Source: Promerops cafer (lineage: Eukaryota > Chordata > Aves > Passeriformes > Nectariniidae). From it: DNA of 64,000 nt. The DNA is taken from NCBI GenBank assembly GCA_013398275.1, contig VZSE01002202.1, positions 62,001 to 126,000 on the forward strand, given 5' to 3'. The position numbers and the translations under genes are program-made. The notes beneath the pieces are model-generated. The model was not told the origin of the DNA, did no database searches, and saw only the letters and a program-made list of their open reading frames with translations. This document shows, piece by piece, positions 8,825 to 21,568 of the stretch; the stretch's first letter is position 1; each line of letters starts with the position of its first letter.

Positions 8825-11800
8825 ATAATGGCACAGCCTTTGTAGAAGAAGGAGGGTTTTTAATGCAGTGTTTGAGCAGAGGATGTATGGGCTGAGCAGG
8901 GATGGAGAGAGCTGTTCTGCTTCAGGTTCTGCACTCGGTGCTTCATTTGTGCCACTCTGGTGTCACTTTCGGCTGTGTTGCTCAGGTTGGCACAAACAGC
9001 CTGCAGCTATGCAGGGGTTCCAGCTGAGGTCTTTCCTGCCAGCTTGTTATGCCCACTTCAGTACTAATGAGTGATTTTTATCTATATGACCAGAATAGAG
9101 GTAAGTACATCTGAAAAGAAACATAAAGCAAGACCTACACACATCTGCTGGGAATTGTGTGTAATGTGTGAGATCAGCTTGGTCCTGGACTCTCGCTCTC
9201 TCATGGCATCACATGAGGCAGTTTTTGCCTGTCTCCACCTAACATTGCTCCCTTGTAGGTGACAAGACACAGAAGCAGTTTACTTTCATTCTGCATTGAA
9301 CAGAAAGGTCTTGTCATCAGTGTTACACTGTGGAAGTGTGCATAAGCTGTGGAGTGGTGGGATAAGCAATTATCCATCTGAATGTTAAAGACATGATGTG
9401 TAAAGAAAAATCCATGTGATTTAAAAAAGCAAATATTGGGCTCAAATCTTGAGACAGCAGTGGCAGTCGTGAAGATGGCTTAGCTGCCTCCTGAGGGTGA
9501 TGGGAGATCCTTGTCTTTGGAACAACCCAGGACCTTGATTATCAGCTATTAATACATGGAATGTGGAAAGGGACACAATGGGACATGAATCCTCTGTAGC
9601 TGGTTAATGGCTGTCCTCATTACATGCAGCTGTAAGGTTATATTGTCAGCCACACTTGGCCTGGAGATTGGAGACTGGGCTCTGTGGTGTCTTTGGATTA
9701 TCCCCGAGTCCAGAGCAGAGAGGTGATTTACTGGTCCACAATTAACAAAATTAATGAAGTTTAATTTCTGTCTAATGCAAAAGTGACAACTAACTTCATA
9801 TTGTGAAAGCTAACTTCATTCCTCTGAGGCAAATCCCTTTTTATTCATCTGCTATAATATTTTCCGTTTAATTATCTCTAGAAGTATCTTTCTGTGCTGC
9901 CCTTGGCCTTGCAGTGCTAGCTCAGTAGCCTCTTTAGAAACTTTTGGGCTCCTTCCTTTTAGCAAGTTGAAAAACAGCTCAGTAACAAGCTGTTGGATTA
10001 GTGTGGACAGATACTCTGCATAGACACTGAAATTCTCAGGTACATGAAGCTTAATGCTTTGACTTCATGGTGCTGTTATCTATACCTAAATGTATTCTAC
10101 AGTTGTGCAATGCATTTGGGTTCTCTGTGAAACACCATTTTGTTTCTGTTTTCTCTACAGTTTTTCTCTGCTCACCTGGTGTTTTGTACTTAAGATGCTG
10201 TTTTTAACATGATATCCTCAGTTTTCTGAGGGAAAGGCAGAGATGCTTAGGAGCTGAAATCCTGATGGTCGTTACTACAGTTCTCCAGCATCTCCTTTGC
10301 TTGGCTTTGAAAATTAACAAATGAGAATATTCCGATTTCTGTTTTAGAATATAAAGGTGGAAGGTCCAATCTGCTACCTTGGAGTGCTCTGCCTTTAAAA
10401 TGCCCATGTGTCTTCTCAAGTCTGTGAGGGATTGTTGCTATATTCGCTACTTCAATTGGGTTTTAAACACATGAGATTTTAAAAATGTATTATTTCTATG
10501 ACAACAACACTGTGGCAGCTGGCAGGAATCCCAGCTGTCCTGTGATCAGTGCCATATGAAGGTGTAGTGGAAGCCCTGACTCAGAGCCTTCATCCCTATG
10601 GATAAGGTCTGCAGGAGCAGGGCGGAGGAAGGGGATAGAAAGAACTGCTATGGCCCCACTTTTACAGATTCTTGGTGGCAGGTTTGACTGCTGGAATTGC
10701 TCAGAAGAATCAGACACAAGGTCCCTTCTCCCCCCAGGAAGAGCCCAGGGAGTGTGTGAATCCTGCAGTAGCCAGATGTTGAGGTGTGCTGCAGTAGCCA
10801 CATCTGTTGTCCAAGTGACACAAATTTGAGGCTGACATGAACCCTGAAGTATGAGATTAGCTAGCTCTCCCAACATGCACGTTTTAATTAGCACATCTTA
10901 AATACCACACAATTGTCTAAATCTCTGCTTGTATGCTGAAAATTCAGGAGCTCAGTGGCCTTGTGTTAGTAATGTCAGTCGGGATGTGGAAATCCTGTTG
11001 CAGTTTTGGTTTTGACATTTCCTATCTCCTAAATCAAGCCCCATATTTTAAATGTGAATGTTTGAATTTTCCTATTATTAGAGCTGTCACAGGTGATCTC
11101 TGAGAAAATAGGATTTCTATAAGCAGCTTCCTGAAGAGTGTAAGAAAAAGATAGTATTTCTGTGGTTTTTTTTCTTCATAGATAAATGATCATTCCAGTA
11201 TTCCTTTTAGGGAGACAATACAGATTTTTATACTGTGTTACTTGCTCATATGTAATCTGAATCTAGCTAAAGATCTCTTTCATGAATCATCCAACTAATG
11301 CAGAGAATTACCTGTCCCTGCTTTCATGGTGGATTCAAATTGCTTTGAAGCTTTTCTTTTTGTGTCAAGTCATCACTTGCCAGAGGCTTTGCAAGAAGAT
11401 TTGGCATGCTGGAGGTAAAAGTAAAACTTGTCAGATGAATTTTTCAAGCACTGCAGACTCAGTGAGTCTGTACTCATCCATTACAGGATTATCATTGCAT
11501 TGAAATTATGGTTGGAGAAAACATCTTCTGGGATTTCTCTGTGCACTGAATAAAAAGGGCTTGCAGAACTGAGCACAGAATAATTTTTAAAATAACTTTA
11601 TTCTGTGTATGTCTTTCTCTGAGGTATTTATAATTTTACCAGCTGTATGTGGAATGAACATATTATGCCAGCCTTTCTCTCTTCTGCTTGTGCTAACAGG
11701 AATATTTTAAGTTTCTCAAGTGAAGGGTGTGGGAGTAGTATGCTGTAATTTCTGTGGCATTTCTGATTATAAGATGTGTTCACTTCACATTTAACAGTTT

Positions 11801-14800
11801 GGAGGACAAGGAGGGTCAAGGAGGAGAAAAGTACAGCAAAAGATACAGGCTGCACAAGAATACCTGAATGTTTTATCCTTTTAAAGTTGATCTTTATTTA
11901 TTTAAGTTGAAATTGCAGTTATTGAGTGGAAACTCTGGATTCTCCACTGGTTTTATTGAAACTGGTGAAATTGGTGCTAGTGAGTTTCCATGGAGTGGAA
12001 AGAAGTGATACACCATTTTTGATTCTCTTCTGAAAGCCTTTTCCTTTCCTGTTGCTCTCAAAACCAATTTCACATCTAGTAGATTGCTACAAATATTTGC
12101 TTGTTAATTAACCCCAAATCTAGCATTCAAAAATTGAAGACTTAAATCTATTTGATTTAGTTTATATGGGTCTTACAAAACATGTGTAGCACCTTTAATG
12201 AAGTCAGAAATATTTTTTGGCATACAGCCAGACTATCGTAAGCAAAATACTGGGCCTGGAACCAAACTTGCAATGCTGTTGATCTCCAATATTATAATTA
12301 TGTGTTGTTTTGATCCTGCTTTTTCAGAGTTAGAACTCTGTGACTTTACAACATGATGTCATCCATAAAGGATTATGATATCATTAAACTTAGATGTAAC
12401 AGACTGAGGTGTTTCAAGCTTCTGTTTAGCTAATGTTTTCACGTGGCTGTAAAGCTGTACAAGTTTAAAATTAATGTAAAACTGTTAGACATAAACCAAA
12501 CAAACCAGCAACAGAAAAACCCAAACACAAGTTCCAAAGGGATGTGTAAACTTGTACACAATGCCAAGAAGACTGGTGAATTTAGGCACTAAAACCAGCA
12601 AGACCAGAAAAAGCTGTTACAAAATGACAACAGAAAACTTATGTTTGGATACACATTATTTCCACTTGCTGCCATTGTATCAGGAATGCTTTTGGAGTAG
12701 GAACATTTAAATCTCACTGGTTCATTGTTATACTTCCTATAAGTGCAATTCTATCAACACACATGAGTTTTCAGCACAGCTTATGTCTTTCTTACATAAA
12801 AATACATAAAATTTGTATAAAGCACCTTCACGGTGCTGATTCTATTACCCTAATTTAAGTACTGAGACAAAATTTTGCATGCAAATATGAAATATTTGCA
12901 TGAATACGGAAATATTAAATATCTAAAATATTTTTATATGATATTGCTTTCTAAAAATATGGTTAAGCTAAGGATCCATTTGTCTTGTCTGGAAGGTAGG
13001 AAGGGGCTCCGCCATTGCCTGACAGGGGCTTACATGGAAGAGTTTGTAAATGGTAATGCAAGCACCAAAGCAAGAGCTTGGTTAGAATACATGGGAGTGT
13101 GTTTTCAAAATATCTCAGTGTGGCAGCAGCAGGAGCAGGCTCCTTCAGCCTGGAAGTGCAGAGGATGGAAGTATTGCCTGAAGAGTGCTGGAATCAGGTT
13201 TTCAGACAACTGTCAGTTCTCTCTGCAGTAACTGAGTGATAGCTGGTGGCTAAGCTGATCCTTGCCCATTTTGTCTCTTTTCCTGGATATCTGCCGATGC
13301 AGGTGGAATACTGGGCCCCAGAGTGAATGGGGAGCCACACCAATGATTCCTTGTTCGAAGAAGTAAGCAAAGGTAAAGCTTTTTATATGGGAACTGCCAG
13401 CTCTTGAGGGTAGGTTTTTAATTGCTCAGCCCTGTATTTGTTTTTCTTAATTAAGCTGCTCTTGAAGAATTTCTAAATTTATGACAGAATAAAATTCCTT
13501 GTTATGAGGAAACCTGGAGACTTGAAAACACTTAAAAGGAAATGCAGTATTTTTGTCTGCTTGACAATATGTAGGAAATGCCTTTGATTTTGTAAAATGG
13601 CTTGTAATTTCTCAACATTTCTTTTGATTCTATTGCTTAAAGCTTTTCTGCTTGCCTAGAGACATTAAATAGCAAACCATCTGCTAAAAGTGAGTTGGCA
13701 ATATTCCTGAAATTTAACATGTAAAAAAAGGTTTTGTCTAAATATATTTCAAAGACCATTTCTATTTGTGTTCTGAGATAATGAGGAAGACAAAAGCTTC
13801 TGTTATAGTCTGGCAAAAGGTTGCAATACCTGGTGTCTTCACACTATGGGGAGAGAGATGATGTCTGTGCCAAAAAAGCAGAGAGGTATGAGGAGATATG
13901 GTGCAAAAGTGTAATTACAAACACTGTCCCACGTGGCTGTGTGTTCACCACCTGTATCCCTTTTCCAGGGATTGATGGAAAAGCAGCCACTCAGCCCAAA
14001 GCACCCTCTGTGTGCCTGTCAGCAGGGAAATAAAACCCTGACTGCAGTCACTAAATCCATGGGTTAAGTGTAGGTTACAGAGTAATCCCCAAGCCCCAAG
14101 TTTTGCTAAAATAATGAGGTGGTAAATACAAAACTGGAGTGATCATGGAGAGTGATTTTTTTTGGATTATGCTGAGTTCTACTCACCAGTGACTTTCTCG
14201 TGACTGTTTTTTACAAAGATCCTTGTGTGAGCAGCTTTTGGGCTGTGAGTGGCTGTCCTGAAGTTCAGAACAGAATGCTTACAGGAACAAGAACTCTCAG
14301 ATTGTTTGAAGTGTTGGGTCAGCCACAGGGAATGTTTCTTGGCAGCTTAAGACAAAAACCTTGTGCATTTAACCTGGCTTTTGTGGCTGGTTTTGCCAGG
14401 TAAGAATGCCATGTAACTTCCTTAAAAAATTTCTTTATCTGTCTTAGGGAAAGAAGAAACAGAGAGAAAGAGTTATTCAATGCTCGGTGTGTAAAATTCA
14501 GTAATTCTGGATATTTGCTTCTCCAGCAATTGGATTATCATTTCTAACTGTCCAGTTAAGACCAATTTTAGGTAGTAGTCATCTCTGAAGCCACTGTGCA
14601 TTTACACCCTTTCTGTTACTAAAAAAAGATACAAGTTTTTTATTTGAACGTAAGAACAAGGAAGTCCTGGGAGTGACTGTTCTGTCATAAGATTTTTTCC
14701 TTACCTTAAAAATCTTAAGATACTGATAGATATTAAATTATTTTTTTAGACTACATTCTTCCCTCAGGAAGAATGTAACAGAGACCCACTGTATTGAGTT

Positions 14801-17800
14801 CTCAGTCAGTGTGATTGCACTCTAAGTCCTTGCTCTAAAATCTCATCTCTGTTGGACTCACATAAATTGCTGTTGTGGCCGTGCTGCAGTAGTTCATAAA
14901 TGTGAGGCACTGTGGGGCTGGGGAGGGAGCAGAATGATCTGTGCAGAGCAGTATGAAAAGCAGGGACTCGCTCTCTCTGTCCCCTCTGCTGCCCCAGAAT
15001 TCTGCCCTGGACTACCTACAGGCCACGCTGGGTTCATAGAGGGGGGGTTCTTCCTTGCCTCACATCTGTGGAGTTGCTTTTTTCTTATCACCATGTAAGC
15101 CCTGGGTCTGAAGCATGAAGATGAACACGGGAAAGAACAATCCAAGTATTCACTAGCATAGAAGATAACATAATTATTATAGGAGTGACATAAAATACTG
15201 TGTCAAATTCCAGGCAATGGCAAATATTAACCAATGTGTTCTCTGCTGCCTATTTTTAAGACTTTTGCTGAGCTAGCAGCCAGGCAGCCAGGCTGTTCTT
15301 GTGTGTCAGTGCCATGGCACTGTCTGGCTGTTTTCACTGTGAATGTGGTGCAAGAGAACGGAAGGGGTTTAGCCACAATGGCAATTTGTGACAGTGAGAG
15401 GGATGACAGGAAAAAAATGATAAAACAACAATGTAGGATGTAGCAGTTCAGCTTTGCTACATTCAGCTAAGAAAAAAGTGTAATTTTACTTAAAAATATT
15501 TTTAATGTATCTATTTTGCTTTCTGTTCAATATTTATGCTACACATTTATTGAGTGACTTTGAATTTGCCTTTCTGCTATTTGATGAGAACAGATGTTAT
15601 TTTCTCCCAACTTCTTGACACCTGGAACTGTCAAAATTCCCCATGCTCATTCAATTATGATCCAACAAGAAGGATTTATTCAAGCAATTTAACTAGAAGG
15701 GCCAATTCAAAACAAGACCTTTTCACTGCTATTAAAATTAACTCAAGAAGTCCCGTTTATTTCATCAGAATGGGTAGCTCTGTCTTTTAGATTAAAAAAA
15801 TAAAAATAAAAATGCAGTTTTATGAAGTCACCTCAGACAGCAGGAATAACACTGGGAGTAGAAGGCCCCAACTGAAGGAATTTACACATTTACATTTCCT
15901 ATCTTTCAGTTCCAGTATTTTAAGGGGAAGTCTTGCACCCCACTTAAGTGGACAAACATCATTTTCCTACAGGTAACTATTGTTATTGATACCTGAGCAC
16001 AGTGTTTTGGCCACATTCCTTTTCCCGGCACTGAGCAGGATATGTTTTCAAGTCATCTCATTTCTAGAAATGTTTTTGTTTTAGCTTGCCTTTGCAGCTC
16101 CAAAACCAAAATGTGAACTAAAATGGATTGACTAGAGATACAAAGGAGGTTGCAGTCAAACCATTAGAACTTGGTTGAAAATTTAAATAGTTTAAACCAC
16201 TGCAGCAATGCCATGTGGCAAAATGTGCTTGAGGCCCAGTGAAGAGCATGATGACTTTTTCCCCTTTACCACTTTTCCCCTTTCCATTTTTTTTCCTCTT
16301 AGTTAATTAATATCTTTTGTTTTCTAGGAGCCCCCATTACCCTTATTATTTAAACCGTGTGCACCTGTGTTGTAATAAGTTAGGAGTTTTCACTTGGTGA
16401 ACTTTGGGAATTTGCAGATAAAAGTAGTTAGGAAAAGGTAAGTTAGGCCATGGGATGTCTGTTACAAATGTGCAGGGGCTCCCATGTTGCCTGTCTCTTT
16501 GACAGAGATTTTTGAAAACTAAACGACTGCTAAAAAGGTCTTCGCTAAACTCTGTAAGTAGCCAAAATTCAGTGGGTACTTATAATGTAAAATAGCATAA
16601 GGGGGAATGAAAATTCATTTTTCTCTAGCAACTTGGTCCACTTCACTAAAAAGCCACTAAAAGAAGGTAAGGTTAGTCTCCTTATGTTCTTTTTATAACT
16701 CGTTTTCTAGAAATGTGGAAGCAGCCAGTTGGCTAACATGCTTGCTTTCTACTTCCTCAAGAATGCCATTCTTTGACTGCCTCAGCCCTGGAGCCCCATA
16801 GAGAATTGTGAGAAAGGCTCCAGGGTCTGAATGCAAGTTTTTTCCAGTTATTCAGGGTGGGCAACTTCTTGAATGACTTTGTTTGTTGATATATACATTT
16901 TAAATTGGCTTTTGATTGCCCTGACATGTTTTAGGCACTGCCTCTTATCTGACACAAAAAGTGCAGTCAAATCATTAGTGTGAGTAAAACCCTTCAAATT
17001 AGAAATCATGACAAAACACACAGCTGTCAGAGGAGCAGAATTTCAGTAAAACGTTTTTGAAAAACTTGTAAGTCCCATTTCTATAGGTCTCTTAGATATG
17101 TTTTGAATTTTTTTTCTGTAAGTTACGTCGAAGCCTCCACTGCTTAATCTCCTTTAGTGTGTATTACCTTTCCAAGAAAAAACATTAAATTGCTTGAGGC
17201 ATCCATCAGAATTTTCCCACAGGGAACTGGAGGTAAAACACCAGCTGACAGAAATTCTGAGGAATTCATACAATACATTTTAGTTATTATGTAATTGCTT
17301 AAAATTATTACCAGTAATGTTGGCATTAAAAAGAGGAATCAGATACCTACTGGACTATCTCATAAGCTTTATGGGTTGGTTTTTTTTTTTATTTCTGAAT
17401 CTGAATTATTAAGAAAGCAATCTGTCTACATTCCTAGTAACTTTGGAACCTAGCAGTCAAATAATCAGAGGTTAAAAATCTTGGAAATAACTATACCAAT
17501 ATAAGTCTCCTCCAGCTAACAGAGGGAGACACTCTAGGTATTCTCTTGTGCCAGTTGAAAAGCTGCATTGATTAATATTCACTGTCAGACAACGTGCATG
17601 GGAAAGAACACTCACCTGCTCCCAGAAACTTCCTGAACATTGCAAAATTTTCAAAAGCACTTGCATTAACCCCAGAACTAAGTCCAAAGGAAAACTGGCA
17701 TTGTCTGCTCATGTGCTCAGTGACCTGATTTATTTAATCATGTCCTAGGTACTGTCTAAGCTTTTGGGAAGAATTTCTGAGCAGAAATGGGACTGTTCAT

Positions 17801-20800
17801 TCTGCTAAGATGACTGCCTAATCCTTGTCTGTGCTGCAGCATATTTCCTTTTCCATCAGCTAAACTGAATTCTGATTGCAGATGAACAAGAAACTGGGAC
17901 ACAGAAAAATTAGCAGCAGTATTAGTAAATGAGACAGAGAGTGTGCTTTGCTATTTCCAGATACTGTGCAGATCATCTGATCTGACTGTCCATTTGCTCA
18001 GCTTGATGGGATCACATGGGCTCACAGAGGCTGTAAGTAGGAAATAAGAGGGGCTGTTGGAATTCAGCATCTCTGGGAATGGACAGTGAAATACCAAGAT
18101 GGGTCTTCACCACTCCAGTCTTAATTTCAGGAGCCAACTGTCCCGTATGTAAGGATCAGAGAATGTAAGAGTAAGTAAAAACTAGATGCAAAACTGCCAG
18201 GTTGCACATGGGCACTTGCAGAGCTTGGGAGCCTCAGTCAGTGGGAAGGGCTCAGCTTTTTACATGTTTTGGGCTTATTTATTACAAGCTTGGCAATGTC
18301 AAAACATACACCATTACAATTGGACAGATAAAGTTTTCCATGTTTGAGGAGGATAATTTCTGTCACTGTCTGAAGATTTTTCCTGTTTGCTCAGCATGTG
18401 TGGTATCCTCCTATAAGAAATTAGCATTTTACAGCAGAGGGTGGCGTTTTTGCATCCTTCAGAGCACTGACTTCATCACTTCAGTTAGCCAGTTGATTTT
18501 TACATAATCATTTGCCCTTCTACAGGAACCTGAACTTTAAAACAAATCGTCAGTAAAGTCCTTTGCCACTGAGCAGCAGGAGGTAAGAATGTCAGTAAGA
18601 TCTACTGATGGCTAAGCTGCAGTTAAGAATTTTGGTGTGGTATCCCTGACATCTGTGTTTTCTAATTATTCTTAAACTAAAGTCAGATTTCTGAGACATA
18701 AGATACTCTCAGTGTAGTGAGCACTGTCTTCATGCTGTATTAAGGTGCAGACAGGCCCCTGAACTAGTCTGTAGGGAATTATAACATCTATCTGGATTTG
18801 CAGTTCTCAGTTTGCAGAAAGCTCTCCTGGATTTCCGTTTGGACCCCCACAGCCATTGGAGCAGGATCATTATTGCTAATGGGATCATCAGTAGCAGGAA
18901 AGATGAGTGTCTGGTGGAAACCTGCCTGTTGGAACAGCTGGGATCCAGAGTAATTCTTTCAGTGAATGATCCTGCCTCCTTTGGATATTACTGGTGGCTG
19001 TTCTACCAGGAGGTGGGGATGATTTTTCTTCCATTCTGGCACAGGTGACACATTGAGCTTGCTGAGCTGATTAATGTCCCTAAACAAAAGCTTCATTGTT
19101 TACTGTTCTAGAAGGAGGCTTGTCAAATTCAATCAGTCATTATATTTACATGGCAAATTGTTTTTGGGATATATTGTAATCAGCCTGTGTATGAATATTT
19201 TTCTGAAACAAAGCACAGAAACTTGACACTCTGTGGGGCCCTCTGCAATAAACAGAATGGCTAAAAGAATGTTTGCAGCAGGAAGATAAATGTTAAATTT
19301 TTAATAAGTGCATTTTTTTTCCATAATGGAAATTATTTTGCTGTTTTTGGAAATCTTCTTTGTCAGAGGACATACTTACCTCCTCTTGTTTAGGCTCAAT
19401 TTATATGCAAACTGCTTTGGTAAAATGCCAGCTGACCTTGTGACAATTTTGTACATGTTGGCACTGGGACCCTCGTGGTGTTTGTTTCTGTCACTAGTTT
19501 GGATGCAATTCCTTTTCTTGTTTAACACTGCACAGGGAATACTACCTTATACTTTTACATTGGTAAAGAAGAAATAAAGATGTGCAAGGAAGGCTCTGTG
19601 TTTCTTTTTGGGAACAGATTTTTATGGTGCAGATGTAGTTTCAACCCCCCTTTTTCAAATTGTGTGCTGTTTCAAGGTGGCAGAGCAGGCACATTTGTGG
19701 GGTTACCATGTCCAGTTCAGGAAGAAAAAAAAAATTGTGCAGTTTGGCCTAGCAAGGGAAATTCTGATAGTCCGTTAGTTGTTGGTGCTGTCAGCTCTGT
19801 ACTTTGTATTTGGCAAAATTTCAGCTAGCAGGCTTTTGTGAAGTTATGAATTGTCTTGACAATGATGGAAACTTGTAAAAAAATCTTACTTACTTCATTT
19901 GATGACTACAGCATGGTTGCTTTGTAAAGCATGTATTTTCTGTGGTTTTCTGTAATGTAATATAGTGCCGTAGCAGTTTTATTCCTTGTTAGGAGAACTT
20001 CCCCAAATGAAGTCTGAAAATTTACCGTAGAGGCAACAAAACCATTAAGAACTGTAGTAGTAGTATACCTGAACAAGAATTCCTGTCCATTATGATGAGC
20101 TGATACTTTCACAGAAAAAAACCACTTTAATTCATGCCTTCGTAAGAACTGCCTAGCAACTTATTGACAGAAGGCAATTGTTTTTCTTTTAAAATTTCAC
20201 TTTCATAAAATTTTTTAAACAAAGATTACAAAAAACCCTCAACAAAACCGAACCACAGCCTTCAAACCAATGTAATCACTTAAATCTTTCTGTAGAAGAA
20301 AATAAAGACAGTTCTGCTAGGTAACTAGGAATATTTTGTGAATTATTACAGGCTTTAAACACAACACTGTAAGGAACTACAGTTTAGAAATTCTTGAGTT
20401 TAGGATTAATTTGATAGAGTACTGACATATATGAAGGATATAAATAGAAATTCTTATGTATGAACACAAAACCTCTGAAACTCCACATTTGCCAGTTTTT
20501 AAGGAATATCTGATCTTAATGTATGTTATTGATTGGTTTTTCAACCTAGAAGCTCTGTTTATTGTAATACATCTCTCTCCAGGAATCTCCAGTTTCTAAT
20601 GTGTGTTTAAAAGCAAAACCTCTTCCCTTCCTTCCTCTGCCACTGAAAGCCCTGAAACCCTTGCCTTTGGGCCTTTGCCTGACTAAGCTGGTGTTTACTC
20701 AGAGCTGCAGTACAACCTATAAGAAGAGCTGGGTTGCCATTTACTCTGCTAATATCTTAATTTCATTAAGCTTGTGCTAATGGCCTCAGTGCCGTAAACA

Positions 20801-21555
20801 CTTTCCTTCTAATGGCATGTTTCAAGCTATTGATTCTTCAGCTGACTTTATTGCATGCCTTAAGGTACAAAAAAATTCACGGGGGCTAGCTCTTTGTTCT
20901 GCAGGTTTACTCCAGAAGTGCTTCTGTACAGGTCAGAAAAAGGATTCCAAGGCAAGTTGCCTACCCCTAAGTTTCACTGAGTTATAGGTGATCAGAAATT
21001 TTAATAAAAAGGCTCCTGAGACAGGAGTTTAATTAATGAAAATGCACATTTTGTACATCTATTTCCTCTTCCCATAATGACTCTTTAGAATAGAAGCCTC
21101 CAAGATTTGCGTGTTTGATTTTTCTGATCTTGAGAATATATGCTGCCTTAGATTAACCTCCCAACTGGCTTCTAAAAGTTACTTAATTATTTTTTTTCCT
21201 TGTCTTGGAGCTGGAAGTTTTCCAGACAAAATATTATGTTATTTGAATTGTACAGTACTTTACTCTTTTCTTAATCCTAATGACTCTGCAATCCTACTGG
21301 CTTGGTCTGTAAGGCCACAGTCAGCATGAGTGATATTGGGATAATCTGCTTCACTATGTATTTTGATAGAAATTAATTCCACCCTGACCCTATTGTTTTT
21401 CCAGACCAATCTGTAGCCTATTCCTTGACCAATTTTTGAAAACTATGGTTGGAGCAGTTGCTGTTGAGTCTTTGTGAGTACAGAAAAGCCCAAGTGTTTT
21501 ATTCTCTATATTCCAGATTGTTATGAACATGTAGTATTTTCTTCTTACAAGTTGG
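8825..21555 (+). other. GALNT18: GALNT18 intron 1, 8.8-21.6 kb
   Basis: This is unremarkable AT-rich intron. I recognise no exon, CR1 or LTR in it. Open frames of 60-130 codons on either strand (for example 10496-10894 minus and 12875-13231 plus) show no domain, signal peptide or family match and are probably chance. Within it, 12878-12902 is a perfect inverted repeat made of two POU octamers, listed separately. The stretch around 20700-20870 is AT-rich with many homeobox-like TAAT cores and could be a conserved non-coding element, but that needs comparison with other birds. Confidence 0.6.
12878..12902. promoter_or_regulatory. head-to-head pair of POU octamers in a perfect inverted repeat
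   Basis: CATGCAAATAT and its exact reverse complement ATATTTGCATG are separated by GAA. Each arm contains the octamer ATGCAAAT, the classical binding site of OCT/POU-domain proteins. A candidate intronic element only; binding is inferred from the motif. Confidence 0.4.
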
Positions 21556-21568
21556 TTTTTTTTTTTTT
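21556..21568. repeat. poly(T) tract, 13 bp
   Basis: Simple T run within intron 1, with no associated mobile element body recognised. Confidence 0.85.
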
